Source: Liolophura sinensis
Taxonomy: Eukaryota > Mollusca > Polyplacophora > Chitonida > Chitonidae
DNA length: 64,000 bases
Reading direction: 5' to 3'
Assembly (NCBI RefSeq): GCF_032854445.1
Contig: NC_088304.1
Span: forward strand, 26,611,704 to 26,675,703
Shown here: positions 34,801-46,800 of the stretch, piece by piece
Layout of the letters: every line of letters starts with the position of its first letter
How positions within the stretch are numbered: the stretch's first letter is position 1
Position numbers and translations under genes: made by a program
Notes under the pieces: generated by a model
The model's database searches: none
Told to the model about the DNA's origin: nothing
Seen by the model: the letters and a program-made list of their open reading frames with translations, nothing else

Positions 34801-37800
34801 GCTTTAATAGTTCAAAAGGTTGTATCTTCCCTGGAGTTTTGCACTGTAATAAACATCATTTCCCTCCTTTTGACAGCCAGCTTTATGGCCTAGGCTGGTC
34901 AAATCTTCTAAAGCTGACCAACAGGGTGCTGACAGCATCCTTATCTGACTCAGGTTTACTGGTCATCTGGACAAATCTTTTATAAAATGCTTTTCTGTAG
35001 CGTTCATGAAAATAATCTGGTAACGTACTGCTAAGATCAAAGTCTGCAATTTCATAATCAGTAACAACAGAGAGTGAAGATGACAGTCCTGCACACAGGT
35101 CTCCACCATGAACACTTCAGGTGTCAAATTATTCATGCAAGGCGAAATTAATTTTTTTATTTAATATTAATTTATTCACTCCATTCGAGTTCTACGTCCT
35201 ACAGAGGGATATTTCATGTATACAATGGCGGCAATACTTGTATTTATCACATAGACTAACGCTAACATGTTGGTCCTACCATTTTGAAGGAAATTAACCA
35301 TGAAAAGCAGGTTTTCTCCTAAGCTGAGCCACATCCTCAGACTTACCTGAAGAAAGGTATTGTTCTGCAGGTGTTCAGGCAGGTAGCGTAGCATACTCTC
35401 GTAGCACCTAAGCAGTCCCACCATGGCCAGCCTGCTGAGGTGGTCCCACTGCTGGCTGTAGGTGAACGGATCAACCAGGTAAACCACCAGTGCCGGACAC
35501 TCTCCGTTGTCATCACTATCCGTGTCATGCGATATGCTGTCCCGTACGTGACTGGCATCGTACGTGCTGCTGATGCCATCTGCTACAAGACAGCAAGTTC
35601 AAGGGTCATAGGCCAAAGTTCAATAGTATTCTATTTAACATGTCGGTCATCTCCTTCACATTTTTTATTACAGAATTTGTTGTTTTTTAAATTCAACTAT
35701 TCTTTCCCTTTCTAACAAGGTAAAATCTTTGTCATACTTTGTCCTGTCTGGGGTCATAAAATGTAAGAATGAAATTTTCTGGTGATACCACATGCTCTTA
35801 CTTCAGCTCAATACCGTTTCTCAACCACGTAATATACCTGGCCTAGGAATCATGAAGATGACTTTGGTGAAAAGGACTAGAGTATAACTTTCAGTATCAA
35901 TTCCAAAACTGCCAAGAAACATGTAATTCACATGTTCAGCACAGTTTTAGCTTTAAGTTTGACAAATGTGATATCTCTCATTACATAATATACTGTAATT
36001 GTACTATACTTTTCACTTTTCTGCAAGGTGTTTATTCAAACAATTTCTGAGGGCATTATTCTTAGTAGGCTGATAAATTTATAGATTTTGTGCAACCCAT
36101 GAAAATCGACAATCCAACCAATGTAGTTTTGTCTTCAAAATCCAGGTGAAAACATACATAAACTGCTCTGAAGGTCACCCTTTCATATGTGAAAAGAAAG
36201 CCAACATCAGTATTCCTCTCCAATTGAAGTGCACAGTGTTAGTTTATAATGGATATTTGAAGTGACCATCCACAGTACTCTGGTCCTAAGAGTGTAAAGT
36301 TTGAGGGCAAACTGTTAACTACATGTAAATACTCTTCACAAGAGAAGAAGATTCAACTTAACTCTGATTTACATTAAAACAGGAGTTGCCACGGTGTGGG
36401 AGGAAAACATAGCACAGTCAAGACAACAAGTTACAAGTCTAACATGTAGGCTATCATCCCCTACCTTTGGATTCCTCACTGCCCCCATGTTGAGGTGTGC
36501 TGGCCCCCGCTGAATTATCCGGGGTGGGCTGGAGGCTTAGGGGAAGGCTCAGGGTGTGGTCGGAACGGTGGTCTCTGCTGGCTGCTCCCCGTGCACTCCA
36601 ACAGGTGCTTGTCCAAAGTCTGTTGGGCAAGGAAAGGGGCTGAAATAACAGAAACAACACAGCATATACAGAGTGTTTGATGAAACCGGTAAACAAAACA
36701 CAGACAAATGGGGATTTCCCCATGGTCCTGCTATCCAATTCATTCTAATGCAGGCTTTGAAAATACAAAAATTTATTTATCCCGAAAAAAGGTTACGTAA
36801 AAAAGGACTCTAGGTAACCCATAGTTTGTTTAATAAAAAATATTTGCCTAACCAACAGGATACGCAAAAAGCTTACACAAAAGGGTTAGCGTAGTTCTGA
36901 ATAGATGGCAAAATTGCACCTTTCAACGAACGAAGAAGGGCCCCGCGTGACATTTCGGTCAGGTGTTGGGTGCACACTTTACATCTTAACAAAGTTATTT
37001 CGCCCTGGGCATTCACTTCAGTTGAGAAATCGTCTCTAAACCACCACTTTTTGAAAGTTTTACAGAGATGGGACATTTCGACAACATGCCGCCATTTGCA
37101 AAACACTTCCTGCACTTTATCGATATATTCCTTATTCTCATAACCCCACAGTTCCACGCTGTCTTTACACACACACAGTCTGCTCATTTACTGATACGGT
37201 TGAAACTGCACATGGGAACAGGGTGAATTATTGCCCCTGAATTCTTATATTAACTCCCTTATTTAGAATTCTTCTGGAAGTGAGATTCGGGTGAAGCCCC
37301 CGCTGCGGCCGGAGTAGTCCGTTGACATGATTATGTTCATAAGGTTATGGTTAATTTTTTTTGCGCAAACGAAAAAAAGTTCATGCGATTTTAATCTTGC
37401 GTAACCCTTGAGCGAAAGAAACAAGGAGACCCAAAGTGAAGGACAGGTGTATAATAGCTCAAAACTTACCTAAATGATAGCGGCAAGTCAGGAAATATAG
37501 CCGCAGTTTTGCTGCCACAGCGGAGTCACCTGTAGAGGACACGAGAACATCTTCATGGTGAATAATATATAAGGGTGAAATTTAAGACTTTATATTTGAA
37601 TGTGAAATTTCCAAATCACTGTTGAATATAAAAGTGATATATCAAGCCTTCTAACATTATTTATTTATTTATTTATTTATTTGATTGGTGTTTTATGCTG
37701 TACTCAAGAATATTCGATCTAACATTATACTTGACGATATGTAAATTTGGCAGGATATAACAGGTATCTTAAATGTGTCCTCATCCCGTTGTATTGTTTA

Positions 37801-40800
37801 TATAAAACTTCTAATGTGTATAAGCACTTGTACTGTTGACTTCAAGGTGTAGCATGTGGGTGATGTTGCAACGATCCACTTCAAACACCATTCAATCTAT
37901 ACAGAATAATAATGGACCCTCCAGTCAGATCAATTCACGTGAAAGTGAATTTAAAACTTTTCAACAGATATCAATCTTTAATCTCCAACGAGTTTTCCAG
38001 TTGTGACGTTACAAGATCGTGGTAACCTTGTTGCTGTGATGTTGTCGCTTAATGGCATGAATTTTATGACTTGAAATATCTATTTTACAGGACTTGCAAA
38101 GGTAAGTCAGGCTACTGAAGTCATGTTTCCTTAATAGTTCTTACTACTGTAATTCTTGAACTTTTTCACATGACTGAAAGGTGTTTTAATAAAGCATGTT
38201 CTGAAGACATTATTCTGTGTAGGCTGATAAAATTTATACTTCTTATGAAGCCCTAAAATTGGTTCATTCAGCCAATACAGTTATGTCTCTAAAATCTAAT
38301 TATAAATGTGCATTAATTACACTGAAAGTTGCTTGTTGATAAGTTGACGAAATAGGGTAATTATACATCCAGTCATGTTAAAATCCACTCATGCTTTACC
38401 TCATCGCACTGTAAAGGTGTCCCATCACCAAGGGATGTCAGCACGATGCTATAACATCATCACTCCAAACCTACACATACTTATTCTATATCAGATCTTA
38501 TTACAAATCAATTTTACCTATATTATGGAACCAGTCCTCAACCTGTTCTTTGCCCAGGTTTTGTGCTTTCTTTCCAACCCTCATAATACCATCACGGAGG
38601 ACCTTGGACATCGGCGAGTGTTTGCCTAATCGACTCAGCTCGTACACTGTGCTCAACTCCTTGAAGAATCGCTTCACGTGCGTGAGGACGTAATCACTGT
38701 CAGGGGAGACAACCACGTACACAACATCCCGGGGCTTCCCATAAGGCTCCAACAAAAGTTTATCCTGGAACAAGAATACATTTGTTGCCATATTATTGGG
38801 GCAATCGGAACAGTCTTTTTTAAAGTATTCAGGACATTGTGTCACTCCTGAAGTAAGTTTTGATCGCAAAGTATCTGCTTGATGACTGTATGAGCATACT
38901 TTTAGATAGTACTTTTTATTTATTTTTTAAAAAAATTTTATTAGGTGCAGTAAATACAGAGTTACAACACTGTGTGTACACCTTAACAAGAAAATTTTCC
39001 TTTTCACAATAAGTGAGTTACATTATGGTGTGAAATTTTGGCAAGAAAAATAGGATATAACTCTTAACACAATCAATATACCCTTTTAAAGGAATGTACT
39101 CTTCTGTTTATCTTGCCTCTTTCATATGGCTACTAAAAGGTGTAAAACTTACCCAGTACTTGAGAGCAAACGGTGATATGGACATCCACTCCTTGTCGTG
39201 ACCCACAAGGAAGGAGGGTATGGGCTGGGGTTCACAACTCTCGTTGTTACCTGCACAGGTAAACATGGATAACAAAAATGATGAGTACTGCTTATGATCT
39301 TCACGCTAAAATTGTATTTTTAAGGCACAGAAAAAATGGGAGTCCTCCACAAAACTGCAAACATAATGCATCCTTTGATAAGAGGTTCAATGAATACATT
39401 CCCATACTTTATGAAATACAAGCGTGATCCAATAACCATATATTTTCTAATAATAATCCCAGAAACCAAGAAAGCACGCTACAAGAGCACATCATTTTTT
39501 GAACACAATCAGAAGAAATCAAAGGCAGATCTTTAGCCTGAATGTTCTGACAAATGAATTGAATCAGGAAATGTCAAATCTTATAAAAATTTCAAATGTT
39601 TTTTCCATGAAGCATATACCATATTTGTTGTTATTTTTTATTATCTAGGATTTTTTGTAAGCTCAAGCTATCGTTGGCAACAAAAGCTCAACTTTTGAAG
39701 GAATTGAACTTTTGAAAGGATGCACAATCGAAACTGATTGGCTGATGTGAGGGATTGGGAAGTCCTGCCTATGTCTTGCCTAAACTGGTACCTTTTAGGT
39801 ATGGTGCACTTATTCAAGTGAGACCAAGATTGCAAGATGTAACCCAGGAAAGCCTATTTCCACTGTCAGCAAATCAGCGTCGATTCTGCATTCCTTTATG
39901 TCCCATTTTGAAGTTGGGCGGAAGTAAAACCATGCTTTGTGGAACTAGATCCCATTTTCGTATGTGACAGTTTTTCAAGATTAAAAACAGGAAGTCTTCA
40001 AATAAACTCACCTCTGCCGGCCATTTTATGAAAATCTTTCCAGCTAAGAGGACCAGTGACTGAGTATTCATATGTTGGCTCCCATAACCTTGTTGTGCGT
40101 TTCTTTTGAATTGCGTCTTGTAAAAGCGGAAGGAGGGACTTGAGAAGCCGTACAACATTCTGTGGATTGACTGGTGCACTGTGAGCTGCTGGATGAATAC
40201 ATTGACAAACTCATCGTTAGCAATTACTGTGACATTTAATTGGCATGTTCAAACAGACACCATCTCGTGTACATGTTTGTCAGGAGGCATAAGGAGTATT
40301 TAACTTGTTCAATCTTAGAACTTATCAAGAATTGGAAAAAAAAAAAAAACTTTGGACAGAAGGCATTGGAATCATAACCTTCCGGCATTTTGTTCTACAA
40401 TATTATACAAATACTTTTACAAATTCATTTGTACATTTTTTAAGTTCATGTGCAAGCATGTACAAAAAAGTCAAACCCATTCACGAATAAAAAAAAGTAG
40501 CGTAATCCTTATTTCTCCAAACATATTATTGATTTTCAGAGCTTTTAACCACAACAATTTCCCCGAGCCTCCCCCTGACTCTTCTACCCTAAATACCTTG
40601 ATAGGGCCACTTGTGTAAGGTGGAAGCCTTGAGGGCCACATCTTCTATTTTGGTGGGAGAACAGTGTTCCATTGCTTGTCTCCCCTGTTCCAGAGCAGCA
40701 TATGCTGCCTCATTCCCATCTACAACAGTCACCGGAAAGTAAGCATTATTAGCTGTCACAACAAAGACGTACAGGCATGCAGTGAGAGCACAGGACAGTT

Positions 40801-43800
40801 TAATACGCTTTTCTGTTTTCAAAAGTTTTTATTTTTTACTTAACAGAGGATACCACCCTGTTCTTCAACTTTTTGCCACACTGACTACAGTTATAAACCT
40901 AAACAAGATTGCCACATACATTTCAAGACCAAAACTGATGACTTTTGATGACCAAAACTGAAAATAATTCATGACTTTTACCACATGACACAACGAAATG
41001 TGAAGATCAGTAGGCAATACACAATGAAGATTACAATAGCACAAACACAAATCTCCGCACATGTCCATCCACCCAGTAAATATGCGATAATACTAGCACA
41101 AGTACCCATACACGTATCGACATACGCTGATGCTCTGAATATAATACTGGTACCAGGACTTTCGTTTTCCAAACTTTCTGACACTTTTAAAGACAATTCA
41201 TGAGAGCCATTTACTCACGACTATTCAGATTCACCAAAATGTTCATATAAATGTATTTACTGAACTGATTTGAACTCACATGTATATTACTTGTAATTTA
41301 TATGTACATGTCAGCTTTCCGCATTAAGAAAATATCTCAGAAAATGTCAGCATTTTGCCAGGTAACTGAAAACACTGTTGACATGAAGCTGTAGTCAGTT
41401 GAACGCAAGCTGAATTTAAGCATGTACAAATATTTTGGCCAACTGACTACCACAAGAGTGACTTTGGATAATATACACTGTAAATGACAACCCTCCTACA
41501 TGCACATACATGTAACCAGCATCAGCACTGTTCGAGCTTATCTCATTTATTTATTTACATGACTGAAGAGGATGATCATACAAGAGAAAGGCTCCTGAGA
41601 CATTGTGCTACGCGAACATGCTAGCCTTCAGGTCATGTAGGCCCATTACCTCATTTGTTAATGGCTACATGTATACATATGTATAGTACAACCCAGAAAT
41701 ATCTTGACATCCAGCATGCATAAAATGAACAAAAGCATAAAACGAATAAAATGCATAAAAGTCGGGGTCCTTTTTTCTCCTGTTCTGCCGTTCACGTGTA
41801 TCGAACAACGATTTTTTATCACGATTATGTTTTTAGCGCCCGCATGTACACACCATGTACAAACTGTGTTTTTTAACAGCGCTTTGTAGTTTCTAGACTC
41901 TGCAGTGTGCGATTCACCAGCGAATAAAAGCGTCCATTAAGGATTGTATAATATAAGTGAAGGTCCTGGTCTTGTACAAGTCCTGTCACCTGGCTAAGGG
42001 TGACAGCAATCAATGCTCTCTGCATGGTAAAAACTGTTCAGAAGTTGAGTATTTGACGATGCCAGTGGGTGGAAGGTAGGCCAGAGCGTAGGTCTGCATA
42101 ATGAAGTTACTAAAAATGATAACTGCTTCTTCCAAATACTTTCATCAATGAGAAAAGACTGGGATTAAGCAGGATACATGCACAGACGATACCCCAATGT
42201 TACAGCTAAAGCCATTCTCAGACACGGTACCGATAATCAATAATAATAAATAAACCAATGAAATGCTTAAGGTTGTTGTTGTAAAGTTTGTCTCTGGATT
42301 AGGTGGGTTAAACAACCTACAGGGTTGACCCCTCTCATCCATTCTCTGGCGATTTTTGGAAAATGTGACCAAGCGTGTGGTGTGATCAGTATATCTAATT
42401 TAAGTAATATTGCGTAACAATTACATGTATATATTATTTGTTCTGAAGAGCTAAACAATGTTTCAAATGTGGCTGAAATGTGCTTTGTTTTTTTTTATTT
42501 ACTGTGTCACATACACGCTGAAAAGTGTTGGGACTTACAGTTTTTGCGAAGTTATTTCTGGGCTGTAATGTGATTTCCCGTAGGATTCAATAGTCATCAT
42601 TAACTTTTCTAGTTTTAATTCTAGTAACAATTCATACGATAAAAGAACCTACATGAAAATAATAATAAAGTTTCAGAGACGCACAACATTCAAGTATCAA
42701 AATTAGTAAATCTAAACTGACAATTAGAAATAGATGTACCACCACTTCACTTGGTCTTTACCTTGCATTTGTAGCATATCCACAGATGGGCCATTATATG
42801 AGGTGGCTGCGTCCGTTCTTAGCTTGTTGAACAGGTGAACCACAGAACAGGATGGGTTAGAGATGTGGAACTGACTGAGTAACAGTTCTGTGATGGTCGG
42901 GTTCACATCGTCCTCTGGAACTGAGGGCGTCTTGTGCTCTCCCCCCTCCTCGGGCTGAAACTCTATGGCCCTGAGTGGGGGTTTGCGCCGGTCAAACCGG
43001 TCATTCCTGATGCCCGTAATGTCCACCTCATCCTCGTAAAACAGCCCAGAGCTATGGCCGTACTTCCTGTTCATGATAGCACTGAAGGCACACTGACAGT
43101 GGCCCTGGGGCTCGCTGCCCGCATTGGGCAGGTAAAGCCCAAAGTCCGCACCTTTGATGCTCATGTTGCACACACATATATTACAGCTGTCAAAATTGTG
43201 ATCTTTGTAAACATTGAGAAGTGAGTCCATCAAGATGATGTTCACCACTAAACTGTGCGCCTCGGAGATTTGGTGATTTGTGCCCTGGTTGTCTATGGAG
43301 TTCAGTGTTCTGTTCATGTATGATGACGCGTTTGAAGCCGGGGACTGGAGTTCGTAGCTCATCGGGGTCCGAGGTGTTCGTTGCTGAATACTCCCGTGGA
43401 AGGTGGCTGGTGACGCCTCGGCGCCTGGATGTAACCGTGACAGATTCGGCACAGTTTCTACGGACGGTATGTTTATGTATGTACTGAAACACGAATAAAA
43501 TACATAGCTTCAGTTTAACATGTCACAAAAATGAATTGGTGAATGTGGCCATACCACATTTTTGTGGTAAGACCATGTTTTCAGTGTGAGAATAACATGC
43601 ACTGATAAAAAATGACAATGATGAAAAGAGCGAGGCTCCAAAAACCAGAGAAAGAAAAATTCAAAATTTCAGTTAATGTATGAACACCGCATATTATATT
43701 ACACACTGATGTGTTATCGCCATTTCGATAAATAATAATTTTGTATCCTACATTTGCTTGTAACTTTGACATGCCGACGGACCCAAATGAATATCTCTGA

Positions 43801-46800
43801 CTTCTGTGGTAGCATGGTATTGTAAAGGATGACGAATGATTATGGTTGAACGCAACTTCTGCAATAAAGCAGCTATATCATAGCAATTAAGGATGCCAAG
43901 AAAGGTGGTAGTATATGATGTAATGGTGCGACGGCACATGTAAAAGACTGACCTGGGAGGGGGTGGCGGCTTCTCCATGATGGGAATGGCGTACTGCCAC
44001 GAGGCCTTGTACTCGGGCGGGGACTGCACCGGTGACAGTGCCCCACTGGGCAACTCCACTGGGGCGTAACGATTTGAGCCAAGGAACTGACAATACTTTG
44101 GAGGCTTAAAAACATAAGACCAGTCCTGAAAGAGAGGTAGCGAAGATAAAGACACTGAATGTTTGATTTTCAACACTCGAACACGGTAGCAGCAATCTGA
44201 GAAAAAAACACAAAACGCACAATAAAGCAGACAACTGATCATTCAATATGTGTTTTAAGCTGTACTGAAGAAAAAAGTACTCAGGAGATGGCATTAATGA
44301 TTATGGTGGGAGGACAGCAGAACAACATGAACCTGACCTCATTTTAGTCATTCTTTGATTGGTGATTGTCTAACTCAGGGATTTTTGATTTTATGATGGC
44401 AGCCCGTTTTGTAGGTGGAGGAGTGCCAAAGGTAAACCACTGGCCTATGGCCAACTTTCTCACACAAGACGAATAGAAATGCCCCCTGTACTGATGGAAG
44501 ACACTGCATGATGGGGCATTAACACCAAAGGCTATATGCATCTATATTACTGGTAGCCAGCCAATCCATTCCAAAGTTTGTAGAAAAATGTGACTTACTT
44601 TGGATGCTGTATCAATGGTTGTCCCTGTAAATGGCTCCACTTTGGTACAGATGGCCTCAATTATATCCATGCCCAGGTCTGTGCCTGGGGAGTGGGTGGG
44701 GTTTGTCTCACTCAGTGAGGGAGGGGTGGGGAACATGCGTGTCAACTCCGATGGACCTGAAGTAAAAATTGGAATTCAGAATTAGTCTACACTAATTTTA
44801 ATTTCCGTTTAACAGGCAGAATAAATCTTTTTTTCCAATGTTCAAATAAATTTTTAAGACTTAAAATATCCTGTGAATTGTGGACTATCCTTGTAATTTT
44901 TCCTGTTAAAGACATATTTACATGATCAGACAGCTCAGGTAAGCAGGTTAAATCATTCAAACAGGGAGATAAAGGACAAAATAAAAAAGCTGATTTTCAC
45001 TTTTAGCTAAAGAAAAAAAAATAAGAAAGAAAAAAAGAAGACAGTAATATACAGTATCACTTAAACAGCCTTTGGCAAGAAACAGGTGAACATTCCCACG
45101 AGTGAAGGCATGTCATTCCCAATGAACTTCATGCAGGACTACCTGAAAGGTCCTGACAGTGCTGCTGGCCATTTACTGTCACGAAAGCCCAGGGCCAAGT
45201 TTCACAAAGATGTTGTACATGCACGATAATCACACATTTAGGACAATAGTGCGGTGATAGCAACGTACAACATATTGCATGACAGATGTACGACAAAAGA
45301 AAAAAAAGTTGTACGTCGCTTTGTGAAACTGGGCCCTGACACTCCCATTAAGGCCCTCAAGGCAGGGAGATCTCGTGTATTCTGTTTCCTATGAGTCAGT
45401 GAGTGCTTGGGGTTTAACGTCGTACTCAACAATTTTTCAGTCATATGACGACAATGCTCCCTGTGAGTTTGTTTATATATCTGATTGGAGTTTCATGCAG
45501 TAGTTAAAAATGTTTCCCTTAAACAACGGTGGGCGGAAAACCAAGCAATGGGGGGAACCCATGACACAGATTGCTGGCAGAAATTCACCCGTGCTACCAC
45601 AGCGCACGCCAGCATAAGTGAGGTGGTTCCTGGGCCACTGTTTCTGCGCCAGCACGCTGATATGTCCGTTCCCTTTGAGATCTTACCAATTGTTCCCATG
45701 GTGTTGGAGCTGATACTTGTCATCTTCATACACTTGATACTCGTCTCTTCCGGCTTATTACTGCTGGCTGGGGTAGGAGGCAGGTTCTAAAAGGGAGAAA
45801 CACAAGCAATTTACTCATTTATTTATGGGATTATTGTACAGTGTCATATTACAGAATTTCTCACTCACAAGATGGTGATCAGAGTAGACATGATTCTGTA
45901 CACAAAACTTTCATAATGAAACTGACTTGGCTATTAACTGGATGTATTCTTATGTTTTTGTCTTTTTATTTCTGGGCTACTCCATGTCACAAAACCACCT
46001 TGTTTTTTACCACTTTATAACAATTATGAACCTAGTACCTATTGTTATAATTCTGACAATAGGATATATTTATGTTTATGTTTCTCATCTTTCCTGGACT
46101 GAACGCTTGATATATCAAAACCACTCTATTTTCAACAACTTTTATTTGACTGGCGCATCACGTGGCCAGAGTAGTCTCCCTTACCATGTCATCATTGTCG
46201 TCCTCATCTGAGTCAAACATGTGATCCAGGTCCTTAATACTGGCTTGTAGATCCTTCTCCCTGGTGAACACCCCCAGGGGTCGTCCTGCTTGCCCTGAGG
46301 GGGAATCCAGATCTGGGCAAACGTAAGTAGGGTTATCATGCATTAGGAGAAAAAGTGGCACTCTTCATTACATAAGAGTTAAAGGCATACTAGAACAGCT
46401 TGATTTCAGACGATATGTAGGTGCAGGTATTTTGGCACGACATTCTTTTGACACAACAGGAAAGGTGCATGTAGTTTGGCATGGCGTTTTTTGTTTTTTT
46501 TTTTGGACAAAAAAGGATAAGTGCATGTATTTTGGCACGGTGTTCTTAATACTAAAAAAAACCCGAATAAATAGGAGCAGGTGCATGTATTTTGGCACGA
46601 CGCTCTTTCGTCAACACAGGAATGATTTTGTTTAATATTCTTTGATACTTTCTTAAAACTTTTGCTTGTTATACACATCTGTATGTCACGTTAAAATTTC
46701 GTCCATGACAAAGTTTTTCCAGATTCCGGGAATTCTACTGATCTTAGAAAGGCATTTTGAAATTTGTTTGGAAGATAGTATAGAACAAAGTAAATTGTAC

